A DNA stretch of 64,000 nucleotides from Dipteronia dyeriana (Eukaryota > Streptophyta > Magnoliopsida > Sapindales > Sapindaceae): positions 11,912,413 through 11,976,412 of the forward strand of contig CM065301.1 in NCBI GenBank assembly GCA_032871835.1. The letters run 5' to 3'. Below are positions 12,661 to 23,880 of the stretch, one piece after another. Both the position numbers and the translations under genes were made by a program. Under the pieces are notes generated by a model. That model had not been told where the DNA came from and searched no databases. It saw only the letters and a list, made by a program, of their open reading frames with translations. How positions within the stretch are numbered: position 1 is the first letter of the stretch; each line of letters begins with the position of its first letter.

Positions 12661-13389
12661 CTCATTTTGTTAAGGAGTTAGAGGAGCATAAAATTCATGA
12701 GAAATGTCAACATTATTATAATAATTTTCAAAACAAACATTTTCAAATTTCTTACCATGATCACTTCTAATTCTTTTAATGCTTTAATTGTGAGAATTCT
12801 TTTCATTTCAAATTTTAGTGCAAAGCATTTTAAACTTTTCAAAAGTTTTAGATTTTTCTTTAAGAAAATAAGTCCATGTAAATCTAGAAAAATCATCAAC
12901 ACAAAAAAAAATGTATCTCTTACCACCGAGACTCTCGGTTTGTATAGGACTCATAAGGTCCATATGAAGAAGCTCTAATGGCTCCTTAGTGGTGAGATAC
13001 TTACCCTTTTTTTGCACACATTCAGTTTGCTTCCCTTGTTGGCAAGATCCACAAACTTCTTCAATCATCATCCCACACTTGGGAATGCCTCCCACAACAT
13101 TCAACCTCTCAAGGACTTTCAAGTCTTTAAAATTCATGTGGCCAAGCCTTTGATGCCACAACTCAACTTGACCACAGCTAGACAAATTACAAGAAATATT
13201 ATTGAAATCAAGACAATAACAATTGTCACTTGATCTCTTGTCTTTCAATAAGACTTGCCCATCTTCTTTTAAAATAGAGCAATCAACATGACCAAACATA
13301 ACTGAAAGCCCTTCATCACTTAAATGTGATATACTAATAAGATTGGCTTGCAAGTTATCCACATAAAGAGCATTGGACAGGGAAGGCAA
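12361..13389 (-). pseudogene. copia integrase remnant with GAG-pre-integrase domain
   Basis: The frame at 13389-12808 contains LWHQRLGHMNFKDL and CGSCQQGKQTE, the HHCC-type zinc-binding half of GAG-pre-integrase. It is followed by LLHMDLMSPIQ and FFCVDDFSRFTWTYFL, the start of the catalytic core. A stop interrupts the TP.QN..VERKNR segment near 12670, and the C-terminal part (SKCYILNDRDQLGKFDAKS, then the frame at 12479-12201) is shifted. The copia order of integrase before RT is kept. Confidence 0.88.
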
Positions 13390-13556
13390 ACCGAGAATGG
13401 ATATGTTTCATTTTCCTATAACCTTTTTTCGTGAACAATCACCAAAGGTGACGAATCCACAATTCTCTATCACAAGAGTTTCGAAGAAACTCTTATTTTC
13501 GGTCATGTGCCTAGAACACCCACTATCAGGATACCAAGAGGCTTTGGCCTTCAAGA

Positions 13557-15600
13557 CTACTTGAGCCACATATCAAAAATAGTCATCTTTTCTAGTCTAC
13601 CTAATAGCACAACATTTACATTCCTATGAGCCTTGAGTTCATTGGCTATAAAATTCCTATATGCATGCTTTTTAGCTCTTCTAAATATATTTTTCTCAAT
13701 TGTGCTTTCTATTCTATACAAATTAATATACTTAAAGCAATTTGGCCTTATATGGCCTTCAATACCACAATAATGACAAATAGAAGTAAAGTAAGAATTC
13801 ATACTATAACCTTGTGCAAACATGTGAGGCTTTCTTCTCCTTTGATTTGTCTTTTGATGTAGAGCCACTTCTCTTCTTTGTGGTTGAGAAAAGATTCCAT
13901 CCCTTCTTAATTGAGCATGAAAGGTCTTTTGTTGAGATTGAGGGTGATGTACTCTAACTTGTTGTAGTTGAACTTTTGTTGAAGTCTTGACTTGAGTTTG
14001 TTTTGAAGATTCTCCAACTTCAACCCATTTTTATGGTTATTGTGGGCATTGGATTTTCTTTAACTCTTCACTCTTGATAAAAGTATTCTTCTTCAAGAAT
14101 GTGGTTACCATGTCTTCCAGATACCCTAAGCCCCTTTATTACTAGGGCTCTTTCCACTCGAGAGCATCTTGTCAATCTTTTTGGTTCCGGATGTCATCTT
14201 GGCAATTAATTATTTAGTCCTCTAAGCTTCTACTTCAAGATTTCTTCACTCTTCTTGACAATAACAAGCTCCAACTTCAAGCTTTCTTCGAACTCTCTTC
14301 CATTTTTCACTTTGTCACTCAAGTGAGTCACATTGGAAGTCAACTCAAGATTCTCATTTTTCAACTTTTGAATCTTTTTCTTCTTTTTCAATCTAGAACT
14401 CTCAAAGTACTTCATGAAGTCTACACATTCCATCTCCTCATCAATTTCGAACTTGGAGTTAGACCAAGTGCTTTCAGCATTTGAGTCACTTTCTTCTTCC
14501 CTTTCACTCTTAACTGTCTTGCCATTATGAGATGAGGTGAATGCAATGAAATTTGTAACTCGATCTTCATCAGTCGAAGACTTTTCTTATTCTTCTAGGT
14601 CTTCACTATCATTCCAAGTGGTTGCCATAGCCTTTATTTTCTTCTTCTTCTTCTTCTTTAAATTGGCATATTCTAAAGCAATGTATCAAAAGCCACTACA
14701 TTCATAGCATTGAATGCCCTTCTTGGTGTCATTCTCTATCTTCTTGAAACGAGTCTTCTTCTTCACTTTCTTTCCCCTGGATCCAAAGCCTTTCTTCTCA
14801 AATTTCATGAACTTTTTAAACCTTTTTACCATGAGGCCATCTCCTCATCTGAGTCACCTCCTCCTTCTCTTCAACCTTGGATGTATTCAATACAATGCTC
14901 TTTTACTTATTTGGAGGTGTTGGTGTAGAAGTCCACATAGACTCATAAGCTAGAAGTCTTCCAATGACCTCACTAGGCTTCATATTCTTGTAGTCACCGT
15001 TCTCCTCAAGTGCCATCACCTTTGACTAGAATCTTGATGGAAATGGCCTCATAATCTTCTGCTTGATTCTTTTACCCGAATAGATGTCACCAAATTGATG
15101 GCTTTAATTGACTATGTCCATCAACTTCACTTGAAAATCGTTGAAGCATTCATGCTTCTCCATCCTAATAGTTTCAAATTGCATTTGAATGACTTGGAGC
15201 TTGAAGTCATTAACTACTTTTGTGCCTTCATGAGCCGTTTGAAGAATCTCCCAATCCTCTTTTGCATTCCTAGTGGTTTAGATCAACTTGTATTGATTGT
15301 CGTCCATGGCACAAAGGATGGCGTGCATGGCCTTATTGTTCCACTTGGATGCCTCGAATTCTTGTGTACTCCATTGAGATTTGGGCTTGAGAACTTCATC
15401 TCTCTCTTCGGTTGTCAATGTTAGAGGAGTGTACCCATCTTTAATAGCCATCCAAGCACGATCATCACTTTGGCAGAGATAGGACTCCATTTTGCCTTTC
15501 CAATAGGCATAGCTCACTCCTGTGAGTAAGAGAGGTCTTGTGCTTGAAGCTTCCTCGATTCCTCCATTGTTCCTACTTATTATGTTTAAGGTTTATGAAT
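13557..15600 (-). pseudogene. copia gag remnant (UBN2-type) with CCHC zinc knuckles
   Basis: The frame at 15517-15278 (SYAYWKGKMESYLCQSDD) is the start of a UBN2-type gag domain, and related sequence continues in broken frames to about 15000. A degraded knuckle (QCYECSGF, then a stop) lies near 14710-14670. A Lys-rich coiled-coil-like segment is encoded at 14433-14230. An intact CHYCGIEGHIRPNC knuckle is at 13778-13737. Two knuckles with a coiled coil between them is the SIRE-type gag layout. Multiple stops make it non-functional. Confidence 0.82.
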
Positions 15601-15710
15601 GAGATGAGTGCAAATGCAATGTAACAAACAAAATGCAAGAAAGCAAGCAAACAAAATGCAAGATGCAAGACACACACAAAGCTCAGATCACCTAAGTATG
15701 TCTAGACACC

Positions 15711-15723
15711 GACTTTGATACCA
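15711..15723 (-). promoter_or_regulatory. Primer binding site of the copia element (initiator Met tRNA)
   Basis: On the minus strand the sequence just inside the 5' LTR reads TGGTATCAAAGTC. This closely matches the complement of the plant initiator methionine tRNA 3' end (TGGTATCAGAGC), the usual copia primer. It sits two bases from the LTR end. Confidence 0.88.
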
Positions 15724-15725
15724 AT

Positions 15726-17150
15726 TGAAATTCCCTAAAATGTGTATGTCTATATACCTATAGGGGGTGAATAAGTTTTAATCGAATTAATTACCAATTT
15801 TTTGATTAATTAATATCAATGAAACTACCCCATATTATCAAGCATTAACTTAAACACAATTTAGCATGAAACAATAAAAACATAAGAATTTGATTTACGT
15901 GAGAAACCCTCCAACTGGGCAAAACTCACGGGCTAGTCCACTTAGCCACACACGATCCACAAAATACACTATTTGAATGAAAGTCTGCAACCTAGGTTGA
16001 CCTCCCGTCACACCCTCCAGTTACTAACCCTTTCACTCTACCCAACAGGCCTATAATAATGATCTTAGACCGACAAACTTGTACATTAAACACTTAGTCA
16101 CAAAGCCTAACAACCATGAAGAGAATATGCAACCTATGTGAATATATGGAAATATTCTAGATGCAAAAATGCTAGGTTAACACATTTAAACTTATCTAAG
16201 GATTAATAATTACAATAAATGCAAATCCTAGATATCAATTCTCTAAATGCAAGTGCAAGTAGATTTAGCTAAAAGGGTAAACTCGCCTTAAATGCTAGAT
16301 ATCACAAAACAAAAATCTCAACCAACAATCAACAACCCAAACATGTTATAAATGTAATTAAACTCAAAGATATGCATTTAATCAACAATAAATGTTAAAC
16401 CTATGCAAACATGTCATAAGAAATAAACAAGAGATCCTAGGATATGTAAAGTTTACCTAATGAAAGAAAATTAAGAAAATCCATGCTTGAAAGATGCAAG
16501 AAGATGCTAGATGTTCATGAATGAAAGTTTGGTTGAGTAAAGGTGAGTGTTTGGGAGTCTTTCTCTCTCTAGAAAACTTTGGCCTCTCAAAAATGGATTC
16601 TTAGACTCATAAAACGAATTAGGGAAGAAGAGAACATTTATATATCAAGCCAAGTCACAAAACACATCGTTTTGGACAAATCAGTTGTCGACCGTTGTGG
16701 CTACCACTATGAGGGTCACAACGGTCTCACAGTGGTGAACCACTGTGAAGCCACCGCTGTGATAATTCACAGTGGTCTCAAAGCGGTGGACGGCTGTGAA
16801 AGATCGATGTTTGTACCGTTGTGATAATGCACAGTGGTCATACAACGATTTGCATGCAATTTTAAAATTTCTATCTTTTGAACAATCAACTAAGATGCAA
16901 ATAGTATGAGCATGCAAGGAAGCGATAACATATGATTATGCACCTAAAAGCACTACACAAATGATATGGAAAATGCATTGTGTGTGTGTGCAACTAAATA
17001 TCTTCAAGGAAGGTTAAGCTCAAGAAATTTACCTTCAAAGTGCTTTGAGCTTGATCAAGCATGAAATTGACATAATCTACCTTTATATATTTAAACCCCA
17101 AATTGTGGTTTGTCAACGAAATAAGTCAATCAACAAATGTGGAATTGACA
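15726..17150 (-). repeat. 5' LTR of the copia element
   Basis: This is the partner of 7867-9309, from TGAAATTCC to GACA on the + strand. It keeps the TATAGGGGGTGAATAAG segment missing from the other copy and has a short (TG)n run near 16979-16990. The CACARYGGT-type motif cluster is at about 16687-16854. Confidence 0.88.
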
Positions 17151-17690
17151 AGAAATATGTGGAACCTTATATGAGGTTAAGAGATTTTCAATATAGAATT
17201 CCCTTATTTATATAGCTATCTTAAAAAAAATGTTTATTGATAGAGTTCCTGACTATATATAAAGAAAGATAAAAACAATATGATAATTATGGGATAATAA
17301 GAAAGTTTGAAACTTAAAATAAAATTAGAATTTAATCAGGGTTATCATAAAAATTAGAATTTATCATAAATGTTTTTTTTTATAGTAAGTTTTTTTTAAT
17401 AAAGAAATATAACTGAAGATATAGATGTAATTAATAAATATATATAATATTTGATTTACTTTTAATTAAAATAATTTATCTTCATTGATAAATTTCTATT
17501 TAGATAATTTTATACTTAAATCTTGTAATAAAATATATATGGACGTCTATCCGAACCCAAAACCTAAATATTATTTTGTCGATAGACGGAAAAAATTTAA
17601 ACCCGACTTGAACATAAAGTGGATGGCCAACTAATCATTTGAAAAGAGATGAAGATAGTTAGATAGATAGGTGTTGAACCTGAAGCTTCT
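17151..17690. other. AT-rich DNA upstream of the invertase gene
   Basis: This lies between the copia element and the invertase leader and should hold the promoter. A TATATATGG stretch is near 17535, but I see no unambiguous TATA box or transcription start. Confidence 0.35.
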
Positions 17691-17750
17691 CTTCACTGTC
17701 ATCGTCTGATAAAATTGAACTTTACTAAACAGATACGTGACGATGAAAAG

Positions 17751-18053
17751 GTAATCGATTTTCCCACTCATGTTTTGACTACTTGACTTCATCTACTAAT
17801 TAACTGCTTATTTATTTCACTCGTGACATCTCAAGATAAGAACTTTTTAACTCTTTGTTTGGTTGTTGCTTGAGTCAACTTTCGAAAGGATAAGGATTTA
17901 TAATGTGAATTTTGTTTTCTAATTCTGCTTTAGAGCGGGGCAAATCGAAACTTGATAGATGCATCATAGTTGTTTACTGTCTGTGTCTGTGTTGTGCCAC
18001 TGAATGAATTGTCATCAAAAAGTTCGACTCATGGTTTTGTGTTTTTTGCTTAG
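17751..18053 (+). other. Probable 5' UTR intron of the invertase gene
   Basis: The sequence GATGAAAAG|GTAATCG at 17750/17751 is a donor. TTTTTTGCTTAG|GTTG, ending at 18053, is an acceptor with a T-rich tract. Introns in leaders are common in plants. Joining these sites leaves a short leader before the ATG at 18132. Confidence 0.5.
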
Positions 18054-18131
18054 GTTGTTTAACTAGATTGGGAGGTCATCCATAGAAGTTCCAGTTGAAG
18101 AATTTTTATAGGATTTCATTATATTAGGCCA

Positions 18132-21100
18132 ATGGCTACTTCTGAGGCTGTTCTACAGGTTTTCTCAGGCGCTTCATCTCGCCCTGATTGCTTTGATGCG
18201 TGTGTCAACAGTTTAAATTCAGTTATTTCCCTTAAATTTCATGTAAACTATGCGAAGAATAAAGGGATTGGATGCATAGGATTGCATAAAGGTTTAAGGA
18301 ACCGCTTTAGTTCACGTGCGTTTCATGGTGTGGATGGTTATTCCCATGGAAAGATTAGTAGTAATAGGTGGAATTCTATGAGTTGTGAATGCCGAAGAGC
18401 TGAAAGTATTGATGGTTTGACTGCAGATGATGGAAGACAAATATCATCTCCTGTTAATGGTGTATCTAATGTGCAAAATGTTCAAGATTTTGAGTTGGAT
18501 AAACAATTGAATAACAAAAATGGACATTTCACTGCAAATAAGGTAGATGCAGTTGTAGCAGCTAATGATACAGTTCATAAGGCTCATGCAAAATCAGTTG
18601 AGGACGGAGCATGGGATCTACTAAGAGAGTCCATTGTTTACTATTGTGGGAATCCAGTTGGAACCATAGCTGCTAACGACCCAAATGATTCTGGCATTCT
18701 AAACTATGATCAGGTCTTTATACGTGATTTCATACCTTCTGGGATAGCTTTCCTTTTGAAGGGTGAATATGATATTGTACGGAATTTTATCCTTCACACC
18801 CTTCAGTTGCAGGTATGCACATCTCTTGTTTAGTTGTCCAGATAACCATTAGCCACAGTTGCTTGGTTCATTTGTATGAGTATCTTCTTTCAGATATGTG
18901 GTCTATTGTTGCCTTTGTTTTTCCATATCCACAAATTTTGTTCTAAGGCTTTAGGTTTCTCCGATGATAACCATCAAATCTTATGTTAGTTGCTCTGTCA
19001 TAATGTAAAATGCCTTTACCTACCTAATTTCTCTGAATATCCAAAATTAAGGAAGGATTAATCTTTTATTATCCAATTCTGAATCCATTCTTATTATTCT
19101 TATTGTTGATGTTTGAATATTCATGTACGACTTGATATTCTTGATATGTTTCTCCAATTATCTTAAATTTCTTTGTTTTCAAGGGGTTCAGTTTACAATT
19201 TACTTGAATTATCTGTTGATTTGTTATTGATACGGTTAGAAAGTGGATTTGCATGGATGGTGAGCTGGTAGTGGATTTAATGCCTCCTACTAGTAAAGAA
19301 TTGGGAACTATTGAAATATGTTAGAACTTAGAACTTAGACGATGACCCTTCACTGCCCAAGTGAACAAGTTATGTTTGTCGTTTCTAGGAGAAAACTTAG
19401 GGAAAATGACTATAAAGCTTAATATTCTCATTAGAATTCTTTGGAGCTATTCTATATGACTAGGGTTTTTCTCCGGTGGCTAGATCCTATTCTCATGAGG
19501 AAGAGTCTGATAATTATACTCGAGAGAATCTGGAAAATCATTTTTCTGTAGAAAGAGTATTCTAACTAAGGTGGAAGCTCTTGATTGGAGGAAAAAACAA
19601 GTCATCTCCTATCCAAGGATAATCTCCAAATTCTTTGAGTATAAAATACTTGCCTCTTCTTCGGAAGAGAACCATCGAAGAAAAACTCTAGCTGTTATAG
19701 CCTAGTTTCAGAACATTTCTATGATTGCATTGAGATCTGGAGTCATTTTTCCATTAAGTTTTATCCTAACAAAAACAAATTGCAACTCGCGGACTTAAGC
19801 ATCACAAAATTTGCATAGGAGGGAACTCTAGAGACCCTTTGACTGTTTATCTGCGTTTTTGGATGACCATTCTATTTGTTTCCAGCAATTCCTATCTCTT
19901 CAATAGTAGGATACATGGAATCCACTGCAGCTCACCATCCATGCGAGTCCTGTCTCTGAGAGATGCAAGTTGCATGCTGTCTTCAAATTGACGTTGATGC
20001 TTCACAGATCCTATGACCTGAAAGTTTATGAAAGTGTGCATTTCACTTGTTACTGTCCACTGCATTAATTTTGTTCAACGACTAACACTCAATCGCTATG
20101 ATAGAGCTGGGAGAAAACCATGGATTGTTATAGTCCTGGTCAAGGACTGATGCCAGCCAGTTTCAAGGTGCGTACTGTTCCCCTTGATGGTGATGATTCT
20201 GCTACTGAAGAGGTTTTAGATCCTGACTTTGGTGAAGCTGCAATTGGCCGTGTTGCACCCGTCGATTCTGGTAAGAATAATTTCCATAAGTAATCTCTTC
20301 AAAGTTCAAATATACATCTGGTTAATTGTTTTTTTTTTCTTGTAAGGAATTCTCTTTAAAACTTCTGATTGTACCTCCAGGATTGTGGTGGATTATATTG
20401 TTACGAGCATATGGAAAATGCTCCGGGGATCTTACAGTGCAAGAGAGAGTTGATGTACAAACTGGGATTAAAATGATTTTGAAGCTGTGCCTAGCAGATG
20501 GTTTTGATATGTTTCCAACTTTATTGGTTACAGATGGTTCATGCATGATAGATCGTCGCATGGGAATTCATGGCCATCCTCTAGAGATTCAGGTTAACAA
20601 TTTTCCTTCAATGATGATCATTTGCTCCTTTTTGTGTTGTTTCTTGGTTCTCTTCTATTATCTTTCCTCTTCTTCCTACAAAGATAATCATGCTCATTGC
20701 TTTTGAACGTCATATTGAGCAAACCCACAGTTTCTATATGGCCACACAACTTCACTTCCAGTGCTTGTGTTGTTTCTTCTGTTCTATTTCTCTTGTAATT
20801 CTCAGAAGAAAGTTACCACACCTTACCATTTGTTCTAGAAACATAGCATCGTAAGTTCTTGAACGGTCTTGTGTTAATCTAGAAGTACTTCTATGTGGAA
20901 TTCTGATCAGATTTCTACTTACTAGTATGAATTCTACCCCAGCTGTATGTGGCATTTTTTTCTTTACCCTTTTTATGTGCTAAATTTCTCAGATTCTTGA
21001 TTGTTTACAATTAGACACACTGTACAATGTTCCAAGTGTTAGATTTGGAGTATGATGGCTAGCTATTCGTGATCCTTTGGCAGTTAGAAATTATGTTCTT

Positions 21101-22621
21101 ATATTTAGAGGTAGATTGCGGGACATGGTGATAGAAACCCTTTCTTCCATTGAAAAAGTAGTGGCATGAGTTTTCTGAAACTCTTGTGTCGTCTTGTAGG
21201 CACTTTTTTATTCGGCATTACTCTCTGCACGCGAGATGCTTGCTTCGGAGGATGGATCAGCTGACCTTATTAGAGCTCTTAATAATCGTCTAGTTGCATT
21301 GTCATTCCACATCAGGGAATATTACTGGATTGACTTGAAAAAAATCAATGAGATCTACCGCTACAAGACAGAAGAATACTCATATGACGCAGTTAATAAG
21401 TTCAATATTTACCCTGATCAGATTCCTCCATGGTTGGTGGAGTTTGTGCCCAATAGAGGAGGCTATTTAATTGGAAATCTGCAGCCAGCTCACATGGATT
21501 TCCGTTTCTTTTCTCTTGGAAACTTATGGTCTATTGTAAGCAGTCTTGCAACACCGGATCAATCACATGCCATATTGGATCTTGTTGAAGCAAAATGGGC
21601 AGAATTAGTAGCAGATATGCCATTCAAAATATGTTATCCTGCTCTTGAAGGCCAGGAATGGCGAATTATAACGGGCAGTGATCCCAAGAACACGTATGTG
21701 TTTATTTCTTTCACTTTGACTGCTTTAGTAACTATATGACTTCATTTAATTTCTAGTTGCTGCCACTACTTTTGACTGTATATCTTGTTGCAGTCCTTGG
21801 TCTTATCACAATGGAGGCTCTTGGCCAACTTTGCTTTGGCAGGTTTGTATGTTATTTATGCATTTCGTTAAAGATTTATTGCCTGTAACGAAAACCATGC
21901 ATCTTTTTATTACTAGTTTTTGGTATTGCTACTATTATATCAATGTTGTTGGTGAGGTTTTATCTTATTCCACTACATAATCTGCTGCACTCATGATAAC
22001 AGTATGCCACTGCATGGAATATCGATGCCCTTATTAAATAGAATTCCATGTTTTCTGCATACCTGTCTTTAGTGTTGCTTCATGTCTCCCTCCCTCCCTC
22101 TCTCTTTGCTCGTGATTATAGTGGTTTGTATTTATCATATCTGTGTCAGCTTTGGACGATTTCTTGGGGAGTTTACTACTGAAAAATGTATAGTAGTATA
22201 TAAGGAAGCGGGAAATACAAACTGTCCATTAATTTTCCATATTTTGCAGTACCGATTTGAATGACACTTTATAATACTGACATTATTATTGGCATTGTCT
22301 CAGCTCACTGTGGCAAGCATAAAGATGAATAGACCAGAGATTGCTGAAAAAGCTGTTGAACTTGCAGAGAGACGTATAGCTCGAGACAAGTGGCCAGAAT
22401 ATTATGATACCAAGCGAGGAAGATTTATTGGAAAACAGGCTAGGCTGTTTCAAACTTGGTCAATTGCAGGATATCTTGTAGCAAAGCTCCTCCTCGCCGA
22501 CCCCAGTGCAGCGAAGATCCTTGTAAATGAAGAAGACTCGGAGCTTCAAAATGCCTTTTCTTACATGATCAGTGCCAATCCACGGAGGAAACGTGGTCTG
22601 AAGCAAACCTTCATTGTGTGA
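18132..22621 (+). CDS. INVE: Alkaline/neutral invertase, plastid type (GH100), INVE-like
   Basis: The enzyme splits sucrose into glucose and fructose at neutral to alkaline pH. Members of this clade act in plastids. Six coding exons fit: 18132-18812, 20105-20270, 20381-20592, 21200-21693, 21794-21842 and 22304-22621, with matched phases and GT-AG borders, giving 639 residues (the Arabidopsis relative has about 617). The first 150 or so residues are Ser/Asn-rich and poorly conserved, as for a transit peptide. Conserved GH100 segments follow: [127 protein letters not shown] and [19 protein letters not shown], ending in QTFIV. No stop or frameshift was seen, so the gene looks functional. AATAAA near 22818 suits polyadenylation. 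Confidence 0.95.
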
Positions 22622-23880
22622 GTTCTAGACTATGAGGCTTTAAGGTTTAAGTTGAGCTTTTCTTAATCCCGCTCCATTCGTAATTAGATGAGAGATGGTT
22701 GCTTGACTTTGGAAAGAAAAGTTCACGTCTTGTTTTTATACCTTACATATATACTGCATACAGCAGTAAAATGGTTTATTCTTGGGTATACAGTTTCTAT
22801 AAAAATGATAGATCTTCAATAAAGTCTTAAAATATGATGAAGCCTCAGAGTATTGCCCTTGATTCTTTTGCTTTTAACTACTGATCTCACTGTAATATGG
22901 CTTCCATGAATCATGACCAAATCAATAAATCCTAACAGTTATTACAGATAGAACTCAATATTGGTGGTTTTGGCTGTTTCCATTTTAAACCAGAATGATT
23001 GAATTTGCCGAACCTTAGGGTTCGGTCAGACAGCCTTTGGTTAGGTTTCAAAACTGAGTTTTAACTCGGACTAAAAATACAAGTTTGATCAAGTTATGGG
23101 CAACAAAAGTGACAAAATCAATAATACCTAAAATTTATTACAAATAGAAACCAAATTTTAGGGTTCCATCACATTCGGTTTCAAACCAAAACGATCAAAT
23201 TCACCGAAACTTGGGTTTGGTCAGTCAACTTTCTATTGGGTTAGGAAACTGAGTTTTAACTTGACATAAAAAACACAAGTTTGAAAATTTTATACGCAGC
23301 AAAAAATTGACACAATCAACCATTCCCAACGGTTATTACAAATAGAACTCCATTTTGGTAGTCTTGGTTTCAAATCGAAATGATCAAATTCGTCCTAAAT
23401 TCTGTCACCAACCCAAAATACGGGAGAAAGCATTAATGGGATGGACAGATCATATGCAATGAAATAATGTCAATTATATGCATTCTTTTGAAAGACCAAA
23501 GATTATGATGATGATTTTGAAGTTAAACTAACATTTGGAAGTTATATCATGTTACCCACACCCGTAAATATTGTGTCATGTTACCAGCTCATGTCAACAA
23601 TTGCCAACCCTAATTGCAATGCATTGTTGGTTTTCTATACGTAACGGTGGTTCATGAAGTCATCTTGAGCAATGTAAAGCTTAAAAAATGCACATAAGTC
23701 ACCATTAGTTCCAACTTTGATTCAAATTTAATCATGATGCAAAATGATGATCAAATTACAATTTTAATATTTTATGGCTGCCGTATGAGGAATACAATGC
23801 GCCAACTTGAGGATTGCATAATTACTAAGGACAAATATTTTGCTTATCAATCTTAAGCTATGGCAACTTTCAACCAGAAG
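22622..23880. other. Convergent intergenic region, invertase to phosphatase
   Basis: It carries the 3' ends of two convergent genes. Apart from the triplicated repeat at about 22919-23400 and the AATAAA near 22818, nothing is recognisable. Confidence 0.5.
22919..23400. repeat. Diverged tandem repeat, about 190-200 bp, two and a half copies
   Basis: The block (A)AATCAATAA..CCTA...TTATTACA.ATAGAA recurs near 22919, 23117 and 23315. Each copy continues into a TTTCAAACC.AAA.GATCAAATTC segment and, in the first two copies, GGTTAGG...ACTGAGTTTTAACT. Copies differ by many substitutions. There is no coding content. Confidence 0.65.

Larger units (their letters stand above)
7867..17150 (-). mobile_element. 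Complete but decayed Ty1/copia LTR retrotransposon, Sirevirus-like
   Basis: The element reads on the minus strand: 5' LTR at 15726-17150, initiator-Met PBS, gag, integrase, RT and RNase H in copia order, a non-coding 3' stretch, PPT, and 3' LTR at 7867-9309. Both LTRs begin TG and end CA. The flanking 5-mers are GGAAA (7862-7866) and AGAAA (17151-17155), a target-site duplication with one mismatch. The length (9.3 kb), 1.4-kb LTRs, gag type and PBS resemble the SIRE lineage. Every coding block is broken by stops or frameshifts and the LTRs have clearly diverged (indels plus many substitutions by eye), so it is an old insertion that cannot move by itself. No env-like ORF is visible. Confidence 0.9.

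Noticed and set aside
18813..20104. Retrotransposon or gene inside invertase intron 1
   Set aside because: I looked for RT, integrase and gag motifs in both strands and saw none that hold up. It is an ordinary long intron.
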